Both the position numbers and the translations under genes were made by a program. Source: Bicyclus anynana (taxonomy: Eukaryota > Arthropoda > Insecta > Lepidoptera > Nymphalidae). From it: a DNA stretch of 64,000 nt. Under the pieces are notes generated by a model, which had not been told where the DNA came from, ran no database searches, and saw only the letters and a list, made by a program, of their open reading frames with translations. How positions within the stretch are numbered: position 1 is the first letter of the stretch; the number at the start of each line of letters is the position of its first letter. The DNA lies in contig NC_069093.1 of assembly GCF_947172395.1 (NCBI RefSeq), positions 11,691,561 through 11,755,560 of the forward strand, given 5' to 3'. Positions 11,352-22,612 of the stretch are shown in pieces.

Positions 11352-11940
11352 AATTGAGAGTTACATATTTGTACCTTTTGCCACCTTTTGCCGTGGAGAC
11401 CCTTGGGCCATATCGTCGCAGTGCCAAAAAATTTTACCGTATCATTTCACCGCGGCTAGTTGCCTCGACTGGTGTCAGAAGGCCTCCGTGACGGCCTCCG
11501 TGGCGCAGTAGTATGCGCGGTGGATTTACAAAACTGAGTTCCTGGGTTCGATCCCCGGCTGGGCAGATTGAGATTTTCTTAATTTGTCCAGGTCTGGCTG
11601 GTGGGAGGCTTCGGCCGTGGCTAGTTACCACCCTACCGGCAAAGACGTACCGCCAAGCGATTTAGCGTTCCGGTACGATGCCGTATAGAAACCGAAAGGG
11701 GTGTGGATTTTCATCCTCCTCCTAACAAGTTAGCCCGCTTCCATCTTAGACTGCATCATCACTTACCATCAGGTGAGATTGTAGTCAAGGGCTAACTTGT
11801 ATAGAAAAAAAAAAGGGCTGGCTCATTTTTTGCGCAAAGGATCAGCCTGGCTGACCAGCGCGGAAATGCAGCCAGTATTCTTGCCACCATTCCACGTGGG
11901 CATGATTTGTATAGTTATTAGGATAAGTTAGCTTAAGTTA
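11352..11940 (+). mobile_element. Second copy of the LINE 3' end, split by a SINE
   Basis: Left part 11352-11480 and right part 11815-11940 together match the 4459 element in inverse orientation; the join point is CAGAAGG|GCTGGCTC in the uninterrupted copy. The intervening bases are a full SINE. Confidence 0.8.
11493..11814 (+). mobile_element. Full-length tRNA-derived SINE (family A)
   Basis: Starts GGCCTCCGTGGCGCAGTAG (A-box region), has the B-box GGGTTCGATCCCCGG, then a roughly 230-bp tRNA-unrelated body and an A-tail at 11804-11814. The first ten bases GGCCTCCGTG are duplicated just upstream (11481-11490). It is inserted in the LINE fragment at 11352-11940. Confidence 0.88.
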
Positions 11941-12447
11941 TTTATTATTAAATAATATTCGAAAATTACTTAATTTTCGTTAAAAGTTTAGATATTCTGC
12001 TAGTCTAGTTACGTAGGTTATTGAAAACAGTTCGTATAAGTACCGTTGTATTTATGTATACAACGGTATAATAAGTAATCCCTACATTGTTGAGTTTACA
12101 TTGTGTCGCTCTGCGTGTTCAAAATACTGGCTAACAAACCCTTTGAATAAATCATCTTAGCAGAGTTATCCAGGTTGACTGGATTATAAAAGGGATAATC
12201 TTCAGATGTGAATGAGATTAAACATTCAGGTAAGTATATCCTAGGCTTGAGTGGTTTATTGTACTGAGAAGGAGAATTCTGGGAATATTTATCTACTTAT
12301 CTTCTATCTCGGTTTATTACTGAAAACATTAACCCTTACATCGTTAGTGATTCTATTTTATCTATCTAACATGGTTATTTCAACGAAATTCACGTCATTT
12401 GGTCATAACATTAAGTGATAATACTTTAGTTTTAGCAATACCTCATC
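11941..12447. other. Intergenic
   Basis: Only a small imperfect palindrome (TACCGTTGTA / TACAACGGTA, about 12041-12069) stands out. Confidence 0.5.
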
Positions 12448-12684
12448 AAATTCATCATCAGCCGATGGACGTCCACTTCTGGACATAGGTCTCTTACATG
12501 GACTTCCGACTCGGGCCGCCAGCATCCAGCGGCTCCCTGCAACCCGCTTGATGTCCTCTGTCCACCTAGTGGGAGGTCGACCAACACTGCACTATCAAGA
12601 CTCGGGACCCCCAGCATCCACCGGCTCTTCGAACTATGCCTACCCATTGCCGGCATTCACTGACATAGCTCGGCGACTTTGGTT
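12448..12684 (-). pseudogene. RTE-clade LINE, 3' coding remnant
   Basis: Minus strand with CCACTTCTGGACATAGGTC at the 3' side, GGGAGGTCGACCAACACTGC, and GACATAGCTCGGCGACTTTG at the 5' side. Collinear with the other RTE tails; frameshifted. Confidence 0.75.
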
Positions 12685-13026
12685 CATATAGAAGTCTCGA
12701 GTCTCGAATCCGTAGGTCATCAGTGCGATACCTACTTACTTTTAAAATTTTCACCATTTACAACTTGAAACAGCTTTCACCATTTACGTATTGTCAATAA
12801 GTAAGTAAGTAAATACGATTACACATTTATATTAATGAGACTCTCTATTTTGAAACAGCTAGATTTTGCCGGAACTTTCACTTGCAGATAGACGATGTTA
12901 CGTGCAAAATATTTACATTTTATCCCCATTTCTCACGGGCACAGGAACTGGGAGGCTGACACCACAAAGCTTGCGCCAATTTCTTATAATTCAAGTGCAA
13001 GTTACCTCTGGTATACGACCTGACCT

Positions 13027-13140
13027 GCTAGTAAGTGACGATACAGTCTAAGAATGGAAGCGGGCTTAACTTAGAAGTAGCCTACGAGTTTATTCTATAC
13101 CCATATGACGGCATCGTACCGAAACGTTAAATCGCTTTGC
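13027..13140 (-). mobile_element. SINE family A fragment
   Basis: AGTGACGATACAGTCTAAGA, GGAAGCGGGC and GGCATCGTACCGAAACGTTA match the minus-strand body; the rest is deleted and the 13146 MITE copy follows. Confidence 0.65.
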
Positions 13141-13145
13141 CATTA

Positions 13146-13285
13146 GCTTGGCAACTTCGTTCGTAACACTCCCGATGTTCCGTGCGGGCTGGGGGGCGTG
13201 TAGCGATGAATGAAATACCCACGACTGATGCACGTCACTTCCCCACACGCACGATTTCACACCCGCGCATTCTTCCCACAACTTT
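13146..13285. mobile_element. Truncated copy of the MITE at 34561
   Basis: Begins CTTGGCAACTTCGTTCG and runs collinear with the 34561 element (GGGGCGTGTAGCGATGAATG, then the CGACTGATGCACGTCAC block), but the right TIR is missing. It follows directly on a SINE fragment. Confidence 0.7.
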
Positions 13286-13742
13286 ACAATTTTTATCTTT
13301 AAATCAAAGTTTTAATGTTTTCTTAACCAATTGAAATCTTTTTTCCTCAATCAGATTGTTTTATTAAATTGTACGCCACGTAATATAATATATGTAACAC
13401 TGAAACCGAATCAGAGAAGAGACTTGCAAACTACACAATGTGATGATGGAGAGTTTGAATAAAAAGAGTTCATAGGTACCAATTTAAAAGCAGCGTCGGA
13501 ATTTTCCATAAATAATAAACATTGATTATATTGCGCAAGCAGGTGTTAAATTAATAATGGCCTGAAATCTCGTGGCATTAAAAAAAATAATAATGAAGCA
13601 CTCAATTGTTGACTCACTCGTAATCGCAGGGAGAATAAATTCCTAGTCATTTTTATTGCTGAAAACTTGAAAAAGTAACTAATATTACAACGAACAAGCA
13701 CAAACTCTGTAATAGTGAAAACTCTACAAACAATATACAATA

Positions 13743-13870
13743 CTAGCGGACGCCCGCAACTTCGCCCGCTCTTAGACCTCCTTAATCCCTCTCGCAAAAT
13801 TCGTTCTTAGCGGACCTCTATTATCTATAAATTTCCTCTTTCTTTCGCATTTATATATTAATATACAACA
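13743..13870 (-). mobile_element. Helitron-like (Lep1-type) fragment
   Basis: ACTAGCGGACGCCCGCAACT and GCCCGCTCTTAGACCTCCTT, then TTCGTTCTTAGCGGACCTCT; truncated afterwards. Confidence 0.6.
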
Positions 13871-14124
13871 TATTGCTGAACAACCAGTTCGAAAAATGTT
13901 ATAGAGATCGTCCATGAATTTGATTAATCGGATGCCAACGAACAGCTAATCCCATGTAAAGTAAACCCAACGCGAATGCTTGCACAGTATCTAATGCAAT
14001 ATGGCAATTCAATATATTCGTATACTCTTACACAATTATAATTCTATCATAGCGTATATGCGTGTCCTAAAGTCCTAAACTTTCAAATTCTCTACAAATT
14101 CTACGGAATGATTTTCTTTTTTTT

Positions 14125-14390
14125 TATATTCTTTACAAGTTAGCCCTTGACTACAATCTCACCTGATGATAAGTGATGACGCAATCTAAGATGGAAGCGG
14201 ACTAACTTGTTAGGAGGAGGATGGAATTTCTCACCACTTTCGACACGATACGATACACGACATCGTACCGCACGATACGAAACACGACATCGTATCGTAG
14301 CACTAAATCGCCTTTGTCGTACGTCTTTGTCGGTAGGGAGGTAACTAGCTACGGCCAAAGCCTCCATCCAACCAGCCAGAACTCAAGGAT
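14125..14390 (-). mobile_element. SINE family A, head missing
   Basis: Minus-strand body from the tail (ACAAGTTAGCCCTTGACTAC at 14135) to about GGCCAAAGCCTCC; the tRNA-like head is absent. The part at 14239-14300 carries a local direct repeat (CACGACATCGTA twice). Confidence 0.8.
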
Positions 14391-14654
14391 CTATTAGAAT
14401 ATAGGTCCACGTATGCTGAATATTGATGGGAGCGTAATTAATGGCAAATCAAAGAAACGGCCAAGCCATACACTGTGACTAAAACGTTGGATTATGTAGA
14501 TAAAAAAGAAAGAAAAGAATTTAGGATACACATTACACAAAAGAGATATAAAAACAATAATTAAAATACGTTACAACTAGCATGATGTGATCCTAAAAGG
14601 GTCTCCACTATTGCTGTGGCAGTCAGGACACCGCGCTGATCTTCCGTGGAAGAG

Positions 14655-14828
14655 ATCACACTAATACTAAAAAGGCAAAAGTTTGTGTGTGTGTGTGAGT
14701 GTAAGTATTTTTGTTCCTCCTTTGGAATGTAAATAGTATGTGTATGTGAATGTAAATGTATACTTTGCATCAGGGAAAAGTCCATGGTTCCCGCGGAATT
14801 TGTGAAAAGTTGCGGGCGTCCGCTAGTA
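14655..14828 (+). mobile_element. Helitron-like (Lep1-type) copy
   Basis: TCACACTAATACTAAAAAGG start, a TGTGTG run, AAGTCCATGGTTCCCGCGGA, and the end GTTGCGGGCGTCCGCTAGT. Both ends are recognisable. Confidence 0.65.
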
Positions 14829-15313
14829 ATTTTATAAATGTTGCTAACAAACCGACCATGAATAACCACCTCCTAAAATAATAATGCCCAATTCGTTTTC
14901 CACTTTGCGGAAAATAAGAATAAAAATTACGCCGAGAAGTATTCATAAAATGAAAATAGCGGAGAAAAGGTTTTCCACTCATTTCCAAGTTCCAGATGGC
15001 TTCTTATTTTTTTTAATACTAACTTTACGACCCAAAGCAGAACGAAGCACCCATTCACGGCGTTGTTACTTGAGAGGCTATCCAATAAATATTTTATGAC
15101 AAGAGGTCAAAGGGTAATTAAATCAAATAGGTTCCAGCTATAAAATTCTGAAGCGATATCAAAGCTTTCCAACTAACCTTACTAGTTAATTAAAACTAAA
15201 GCTTGGACGCCGCAATTAAGAAATAAAATGTGCTTTATTGTTTAATTTTATCATTCACTTATAAGAGCCCATTCACAATACTTTATGTTTAGAGAAAGAC
15301 TTCGTTATACAAC

Positions 15314-15690
15314 ACTAGCGGATGCCCGCGACCTCGTTCGCGTGAAACTCGATGTAAACTTTCAAATACCTCTACCCTACCCTACCCCTACCCTACCCCT
15401 ACCCTACCCTACCCCCACCCTACCCCTACCCTACACTACCCTACCCTACCCGTACCCTACCCTACTTCTACCCTACCCGTACCCTACCCTACCCTACCCT
15501 ACCCTACACCTACCCTACCCCTACCCTACCCGTACCCTAGCCTACCTCTACCTTACGTTGAAATTTTTCCTGAATTTTCTTTGCTATAAACCTCACGGAG
15601 CCTGAGACCTTTCCAACGAATGCAAAACCGTGGAAATCGGTTTGTGCGTTCTGGAGTTATAGCGTCAGAAAGGAAAACCCGACTTATTTT
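15314..15690 (-). mobile_element. Helitron-like copy containing a CCCTA-type array
   Basis: ACTAGCGGATGCCCGCGACC and GTGAAACTCGATGTAAACTT at the CTAG side, the pentanucleotide array, then ATAAACCTCACGGAGCCTGA and TTCTGGAGTTATAGCGTCAG, a sequence type common in moth genomes. Confidence 0.6.
15367..15556. repeat. Satellite-like array of CCCTA / CCCCTA units
   Basis: About 190 bases of CTACC/CCCTA repeats with interspersed CCCCTA, CCCGTA and CACCTA variants. It is not the insect telomere repeat (CCTAA/TTAGG). It lies inside the Helitron-like copy at 15314; a degenerate cousin occurs at 22858-22890. Confidence 0.85.
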
Positions 15691-15764
15691 TATTATACAA
15701 CATTATTATTTTATTATTATATTTTTTTAAAAAATAGCGTATTTATGTATTATCATAGCAGAAC

Positions 15765-15950
15765 ACCGCAGTTTTACCCGCGTAGTTCCCACATGCGTGG
15801 GAATACGAGGATAAATTAATGTAACCCGTGTTACTTGATTATAATGTGGCTCTCCATTTGTGAAAGAATTCAAATCGGTCCAGTAGTGTCAGAGCCAATT
15901 AAATGCAAACAAATAATCAAATCTTTATAATATTGATAATATGTTAAGAT
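15765..15950 (-). mobile_element. Helitron-like fragment
   Basis: GCAGTTTTACCCGCGTAGTT, GCGTGGGAATACGAGGATAA, AATTCAAATCGGTCCAGTAG, with an AATCTTTATAATATTG stretch near the opposite end. Confidence 0.5.
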
Positions 15951-16059
15951 TAATAGTTAGATTTTGTCGTCTCCGTCGTTTATCAATTAGTATAATTCAC
16001 GAAAATATTGGTGAAATAAAATTTTTAAGAAGAATTTAAAGAAGTGTGGAAAAACTCTT

Positions 16060-16110
16060 TATAGATTTTACATCGATTTCCAGACAATGTCACGAACGTC
16101 CGCTAGTTTA
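16060..16110 (+). mobile_element. 3' end of a Helitron-like element
   Basis: TTTACATCGATTTCCAGAC then CACGAACGTCCGCTAGTTT: only the terminal 50 bases are present. Confidence 0.5.
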
Positions 16111-16214
16111 TTGAAAACTTCTTCACTACTAAATAAAAAATTAAAGCATTGTAAAACTAGATTTTTTGTTACCAAATGGCATACCTCTTTATTTGTATGG
16201 TAAATCATGGAGTC

Positions 16215-16535
16215 ACTTAGTCTCAAATGCTCAAATGCTGGGAAGAGCTAACTGCAAGCGCGAGCTGATGACAACTGTAATGAGGCGGAAGGTTGCATTT
16301 TTCGGACATCTGCAAAAAGGACCCCACTACTAGTTGCCTAAGTTGACCCTAGAAGGCAAGATAGTCGGAAAAAGGGCAAGAGGACGACAGCGACGTAAAT
16401 GGGTGGACGATATTAAGGAGTGGACCAAGAGTAATTACAGCCAGCTGAAAAATATCTCTAGTGATCGGAAAAGTTTTCTCCATCTGACCGCCAAACTTTA
16501 GTTTAAAGACGGCACGTGATGATGATGATGAAATA
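16215..16535 (+). pseudogene. LINE C-terminal remnant, different subfamily
   Basis: A broken frame gives RRKVAFFGHLQKGPHY and GKRARGRQRRKWVDDIKEWT, typical of the C-terminal tail of non-LTR retrotransposon ORFs, ending at a GATGATGATG tract at 16519. Distinct in sequence from the other RTE tails here. Confidence 0.65.
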
Positions 16536-16821
16536 TTTTTTCTTGCATCAGACACTGTAATTGCATTGTTAAAAACCTATTCTTTTAAAAATAAACAAAT
16601 AATAAAAGTTCAAAAGCAGATAATCCACAGGAATTTCTCTAGAATTTTCCAATTAAAGTCTCGGAAACAATGTGTTCGTTAACTACTAACTAGGTAAATA
16701 GAAAACCAAGAAAGCCATTTCATTTTACGATGCGACCACTAACTCGCCAATGTAAACGTTCATTAAGGATAAAAGGACTTAGATTTTCATTACATAAGAA
16801 CTAGCTTATTACTACTATTTT

Positions 16822-17002
16822 CCCGGAAAGCGCAGTGTAGGTCGACCCCCTACTAGGTGGACTGAGGACATCAAACGGGATGCGGGGAGACGCTGGATCC
16901 TCGCGGTTCGAGACCGTTTTGTTTGGAAGTCCATGCAAGAGGCCTATGTTTCGTAGTGGACGTCCATCGGCTGTTAATGATGATGATGATGATGATGAAG
17001 TA
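16822..17002 (+). pseudogene. RTE-clade LINE 3' end with GATGAT tail
   Basis: CCGGAAAGCGCAGTGTAGGT, GGTGGACTGAGGACATCAAA, GAGGCCTATGTTTCGTAGTG, GACGTCCATCGGCTG, then a GATGATGAT microsatellite tail, which is how these RTE copies end. Confidence 0.75.
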
Positions 17003-17671
17003 TTAGCTGACCCCGCAAACCATAGCACAGACAACGCTAAAAGCTAACGCTTTTAGCAATAGAAATAACAAGGGGGCGTGATCCGCGTACACCCGGGTGT
17101 GCGGAACATCGCAAGCGTGTCCGCGCATGTACTAGCATTCTTGTTTTATTCTGTAACAAAAGGAATAAATAATATTTAACTTTAAAGTAAGGATGACACA
17201 TTTCATTTTTCACTAAATATTAAACAGCCATTTAGGCCACGCCGCTGGGTACGCTGGTTTCAATACAAAGAATTGACACTTTATAAATCTAGTTACCTCT
17301 TATATCTGTGCCGCAAACGTTATACTGCCATTTAACTTTCCTTCATTCAAAAATAGTAATATCGCGGTACAAAATGGAGGTTGGGTTCAAAAATACTGTA
17401 TGACCTTTTCGCAAATCCACATATACAAAACAAATACCGTTCTTTGTGTAATCATATCATATTGTGTAATCATTTAGATCTAGGCAAGAAAATTTCCCTC
17501 AAGGTATTTTGCTCTGTGTAGTCGTGTAAAAACCTTGGGTGGAATAGCGTTGTCTGACTGGCCTTCATTATTTTTTTTAATGTATTAAACAAATTAATGC
17601 GTATACCGCACACGACGAATTGCTAGAGATGACGCAATTACGCAACTTGAATTTCTAACACAAAAAAGTAA
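17003..17671. other. Intergenic
   Basis: No gene or clear repeat; a short GC-rich patch near 17075-17130. Confidence 0.5.
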
Positions 17672-18190
17672 CTACTGTAAACCGATGAGGAGGTCCCTTA
17701 ACCGTCCTTCATCTTCATCACCCCTAATGACAGTCACAACCCATCTACGAGTAGGTGCAAAGTCCTCACAAATACAATTTGATTAAGCCCAATAACAAGG
17801 TAGCTACTGTAAACCGTTGAGGAGTTCCATTAAGTGTCCATAGTCTTTATAACTGGAACTCCAAAGACAGTCACAGACCATCTGGGTGAAAAGTCCTTAT
17901 CAATACAAATTAATTAAGCCCAATCACAAGATAGCTACTGTAAACCATTCAGGAGTTCCATTACCTGTCGTTGTTCTTACAATTTTTAAAAGTTCCCCTC
18001 TATTTCTCCAGGATCCCATCATCAGATGATTATGACAATGGGACCACCTCAGGGCTATACACTTTCAAACAAAAAAAGAATTATACAAATGGTCCAGGCG
18101 TCTTCGAGTAATAAGGTAAAATACCTACACACAAAAAAAACATTTTTTTGTATGTATGTTATTGACTCGAATTGAGAACCTCCTCACCCT
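17672..18190 (-). mobile_element. Reverse copy of the 8296 repeat with about three internal units
   Basis: Contains CTAATGACAGTCACAACC, a diverged AAGACAGTCACAGACC, and three GTAGCTACTGTAAACC-type blocks spaced about 120-150 bp, and ends in TCGAATTGAGAACCTCCTC (inverse of the left end at 8304). It has one more internal unit than the 8296 copy. Confidence 0.65.
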
Positions 18191-18713
18191 ACTTTAATTA
18201 TGTAAGAAGTAAGAAAGAAAATAAGTTTATTCATTTTTTATGTGTTTTCTTTTTGCTATTTCGGTAAATACAATTAATAATTTAACTTAAAATTAAACTA
18301 TTCAAAAACGTATTAAAAGTAATAATATGTAAGTATGAAAAAGATTACCCACAACACGGTCTGAAATAATTTATATTCGACTACAAATAGACGATGATTT
18401 AAATGCAAATTGATTTTGGAACTGCTAAATTATGTTAAAGCTTCCGAAAAACGTGACTGCTACAAAACAGACGCTTATTTTCATCGTCTTTTCCGCACGT
18501 ACAAATTGTTTTCTAAGCTTGCTGGCTCCTTCTCAGTTATAAACACTTTAATAATATTGACCCTCTAAAAATACGTTTGCAAGATCAGGTTAAGAAAATT
18601 ATCTTAGACAAGCTTCTGATAGATATCTGGGATCTTCTGAACGAGTATTTACCATTCGCTGCCCGCGAGTATTTTATCGAAAAGCCCGTCTGCGTTGAAG
18701 AAGCCGATAGTCA
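18191..18713. other. Intergenic; possible TE coding scrap
   Basis: The ORF from 18577 reads QVKKIILDKLLIDIWDLLNE and continues into the repeat at 18714. It could be decayed transposon coding sequence but matches nothing I recognise. Confidence 0.3.
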
Positions 18714-18822
18714 GGGAATGATACTGTGCTCGCCTATTGCCCTTAGTTTACTTTATATTTCTTTACATGTCACGTAACGGAAACCGGACGGCGACCGGTC
18801 GTCCATTTAGGAGTCAAATGGT
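18714..18822 (+). repeat. About 110-bp dispersed repeat, possible TE end
   Basis: ATGATACTGTGCTCGCCTAT, TTACATGTCACGTAACGGA and CGTCCATTTAGGAGTCAAAT. The inverse copy is at 29684-29785. A 66-codon ORF (18577-18777) runs into it and may be a remnant of the same element. Confidence 0.7.
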
Positions 18823-19821
18823 TAAAAAAAGTTCCTTACCTTTATTTTCTTCACAATATTGAAATAGAAAATACTCAATGTTTTTAGACATAGGTACATA
18901 AGTTATGTGAGCAAAATTCATTAATCGTGAAATTTTCGAACTTCCAGTGTTATTCTGGTAAAGTAAGATAGAATCATGATAAACATGGTAAAAGTTTGAA
19001 TGAACTTGAAGCAAACAAAGTAATAAAAACAAAATGTTACTCAATAAAAACTTGTATTAAGTAACTCGTACGAATTTATTAACTGTGCGAAAGAATCAAT
19101 ATTTATTATGTCTATTACCACAATACTTTATTATTACTTGTTCTAATACTTGAGCTATTTGAACTTGTTATTTTTGTACGCTTTTTGACGTGTATTTTAG
19201 CTTTTAGCTGACTAAGAAAAACGAACTTTCCGTCCATTAGTTCAGATTGTTTTGTCAGTAAAGTGACTAAATTGAAAACGCCTGCTATTGTTTTAGCTGA
19301 TCAAGTAACGCACGCTTTTTCTAGAGAAAACAAAAAGTAAAAAGTGGTAATTGTATATTCGTACAAAAAATAATTTCTTAATGTACATAGTTACCTACTT
19401 TATACTAGTTATACTTAGATCCTATGAAATACCCTGTATCAATTACCCTGAGGCTTGTGTTGAGTCTTGTGCCTGTAATTACACCAGCGACTATGCCATG
19501 ACTGAAATCTAGCAATGCTCCTTACACACCCATGCTCATCACACAATTTTTTTCTAGTGGCAATTGAACATCTGATGCAGCGAGCAGGGGTTTATTATAA
19601 TAATATGATTAACTAACCGACGATTCGGAAAGACGTCAGCAAGAGTCTACTGCAATCTAGTGATTAATTATAGATTAGTGTTCTTATTGGCGACTAAAAC
19701 GTCTGGTTTATCTATAGGTACTTAGATATAGTATGCATGTATATAAAACTATAATTGACTGACAGACTGAAACTATGACAGGTTTTACAACACGTAATAA
19801 AGTATGCGATTTATGACATAC
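18823..19821. other. Intergenic
   Basis: AT-rich with no recognisable gene or repeat. Confidence 0.5.
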
Positions 19822-20050
19822 TAGCGGACACCCGCGACTTCGTCCGCGTGGAATTTAGTTTTTTGCAAATCCTGCGGGAACCATGGATTTTTCCGGGATG
19901 AAAAGTAGCCTATGTGTTAATCCAGAGTAAAATCTATTTCCATTCCAAATTTTAGCCAAATAGCTTCAGTAGCCGCAGCTAAAAGAGGAACAAACATACT
20001 TACACACTTTCACACTTACACACAAACTTTTGACTTTTTAATATTCGTGT
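19822..20050 (-). mobile_element. Helitron-like (Lep1-type) copy
   Basis: ACTAGCGGACACCCGCGACT and CGTCCGCGTGGAATTTAGTT, then the CCATGGATTTTTCCGGGATG and TTAATCCAGAGTAAAATCTA blocks, ending in AACTTTTGACTTTTTAATAT. One of the most complete copies here. Confidence 0.7.
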
Positions 20051-20602
20051 GAAGTGTGATAGTTCCAATAAGAATTTTTTTTAAAATTTCAAATATTTAA
20101 GTAAAAAGGGCGGGGGCTTTCAAAGTCTTAGGTTTCTCTACGTGGGTCTAATCGTGCACGTTTTCACGATATATTTAATATTTACATCCGTCCTTCCATC
20201 GTAGAAAAAACTATAGATTTTATTTCTAAATTTTCAGAAACTAAATTTCTAACCGTATTCTGGTTACATCAATTTCAGGCGCAGAACTTAGGAAGTCGTT
20301 TTTCACTCGAAGCGTAAAACCAATTAATATTCTGTCACGTGTAGCCCCGATATCATCAGGCGGTCATAATTGCTGCCGTTAAACTTAAAACTAAGCTTTA
20401 GGGAGCCCTTTTAGGTGAAATTTATATCAGGAAATAATAATAAATCAAAATAGGTACGACGGTATTTATTAGGAACCTTTATTCTTTAGCTACCAATAGT
20501 CAAAGAATAACTTGATCTTTTTAATCCAGCAGGCTAATTCAGTAACTCTGATGAACCTACGTTAGCTGACATGTACGAAATTGTGATTCTAATATAGACC
20601 AT
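20051..20602. other. Intergenic
   Basis: Nothing recognised. Confidence 0.5.
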
Positions 20603-20735
20603 GCGCTGTGAGGATGTGAGTATGCAAAAATCGAGTTTACAATTTTGGGCTCAGAAAAGCATGCAGACTACGATTCTACATGTTGCCAAGAGGTTTGTTG
20701 GTCCTTTCTTTTGTTATACCCTACCCCTTTGATGT
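20603..20735. repeat. Dispersed repeat, copy 2
   Basis: GCGCTGTGAGGATGTGAGTA, CAGAAAAGCATGCAGACTAC, AGAGGTTTGTTGGTCC; pairs with 725-870. Confidence 0.7.
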
Positions 20736-20997
20736 CGAGTATATCACAACCCTTCGTGGGTATCATACAGTAGGTAGTTGACATTTCTCAGTTGATTTTT
20801 TGTTTATTATAGAAGGTTGTTAATAAAGAAAAAACTAGTGAATAGGCTAGAGGTTACCGTTATGTATAACAATGCTATCTAGAAAATGTCAGGCGTTTAA
20901 ATTATTGGATCGTTGTATTAAACGGTTATTTTAACGAAAGAACTTTTTTTTTTAAAAGAATATTTGCCATATCTTTTTTATAATATGACCAATATTC

Positions 20998-21130
20998 CAA
21001 TTCCCCTCCAACTAGTTGGGAAAGACTGTGCTAGGAGTGGGTACGACAATAGACCAACGGGGCGGGGATCGAACCACTACCCCTCAGTGATGACCGCTCT
21101 TACCGTTGAGCTATTGAGGCTATTGTAACT
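20998..21130 (-). mobile_element. tRNA-like SINE head (third family)
   Basis: The minus strand reads AGCTCAACGGTAAGAGCGGT with B-box GGTTCGATCCCCGCC, then a short body ending near TTGGAGGGGAATTGG. A small related piece is at 7962-7995 (CCCTTAACCGTTGAGTTATT). Confidence 0.6.
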
Positions 21131-21359
21131 ATTGTAATTGTAAAATTGTATAATTAATTGTATATTGTGTAATTATTGTAATTTCGTTACCACAACCACA
21201 ATAGATCGATGACCACAACCATGTTAGATGATCGCAAAAACGAGAAAACACTATTATATTGTTTATATAATGGTGTTTTCTCAAAACATCAAGTGATTGA
21301 TCACTTGGTGTTGTGGGTCATGTTTCGAATCATAGGTACATAATTACCTTTTTTACTTT

Positions 21360-21670
21360 ATTTAAATCCCGACGCAAAAAAGGGGTGTTATAAGTTTGAC
21401 GTGTCTGTCTATCTGTCTGCCAGTTGCTTGTGGCACCACAGCTGCCGAATAAGCGATTTCAATTTGTTTTTTTTTATTAAAGGTTACTTATGTGCAAGTA
21501 AGTGTTCTTAGACAGGCTTGATGAAAATTGTTTGAGCCTTTTAAAAGTTGTGGTGGGTGAAAGTGGGTATGAATAACCGAATGTGTGCAATTATACTCGA
21601 GTGGGATCTCAAATGAAAGTGCACTGAAAGAATATTGATGACTTGATGCAGAGTGTAATTAACAATTTCA
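21360..21670. repeat. Common dispersed repeat
   Basis: AATCCCGACGCAAAAAAGGG, TTGACGTGTCTGTCTATCTG and CTCAAATGAAAGTGCACTGA: a repeat type I associate with moth genomes. No termini identified. Confidence 0.45.
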
Positions 21671-21774
21671 TGACCTTCAGGGGTTTTCAAAATTTTCAAT
21701 TTTATGCTATTGTAGGTATAGCTCGATTTTATATTTAGGTTGTTTTCTACAACCTACTACTTTTATTTCAATAT

Positions 21775-21995
21775 TAGCCCGCAACTTCGTTAGCGTGAAA
21801 TTCAGTTTTTCATAAACCCCGCGGAAACCATCGCTTTTCCGGGATAAAAATTGATAGGCCAAGATATTGCCTAATAAGCCTAGATATTGCGCTATCTACC
21901 AATGAGAGGTCTGTTCAAATCTTTTCAGCCGTTCCAGAGATTAGTCCGGACAAACAGACAGACAACAATTTTATAAAAGTTTGTATTAGTATCGT
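21775..21995 (-). mobile_element. Helitron-like fragment with internal duplication
   Basis: CCCGCAACTTCGTTAGCGTG, CCATCGCTTTTCCGGGATAA, then AAGATATTGCCTAATAAGCC followed by a near-duplicate TAGATATTGCGC, and TTTTATAAAAGTTTGTATTA at the end. Confidence 0.6.
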
Positions 21996-22612
21996 GTAAA
22001 TAACTATTTTGACAAACATTTCAGTCTATATGTATCGATGTATTGATTCTGATCAATCTATCCTTTGCTGGCTCCACAGAATAAAAATAGTAATTTTTCT
22101 TACAAAAACGTCATTATAAACACGAGAATTCAAATACGTTAAAATAGTATTTAATAAAAAACGGTGCTTCAGTTTTCTTACAGCAATTTTTCTATCATCA
22201 AAAAGGTAATTTATTTTCATGTAATCCTCTAAATCACTTTGAAAGTCATCTTTTCCCAGCATCCCTTCGTAGAATGAATATCGAAAAATTTTACACCAGT
22301 TTTAGGTCACTTTATAAATCATTTTCGCCTCTCCTGGACAAAATTTCATGCTTACCAAAACACTGTAGTCTTATCAAACCTTTTTAATGGCTTACCAGAT
22401 TTAAGCTGATTATTGTTTTGTAATTTTCTTATATATATTTTGAACCTAATTTGTCTAAGAAACTGATTAAAAAAACTTTTACCAAAGAAATCTACTTTAT
22501 CAGCGAATAACATAGACTACGTATTTTGAAGGGAACGGAAACTACAACTGATAAATCGCTGACCGTCCGCTATTACACATTATTAATTAAACCTATTAAG
22601 CCAAATTATTAA
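21996..22612. other. Intergenic
   Basis: A 69-codon minus ORF (22053-22262) has a charged, protein-like composition but no motif and no splice context; not called. Confidence 0.4.

Noticed and set aside
14561..14869. 102-codon minus ORF with His/Thr repeats
   Set aside because: Overlaps the Helitron-like copy and its TG microsatellite; repeats explain the composition.
15367..15556. Internal telomere repeat
   Set aside because: Units are CCCTA/CCCCTA, not CCTAA (TTAGG), and are embedded in a transposon-like copy.
15285..15605. 106-codon ORF rich in Pro, Tyr, Thr and Leu
   Set aside because: Translation of the CCCTA array inside a Helitron-like element.
22053..22262. 69-codon charged minus ORF
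   Set aside because: No motif, no splice context and no second copy seen; insufficient to call.
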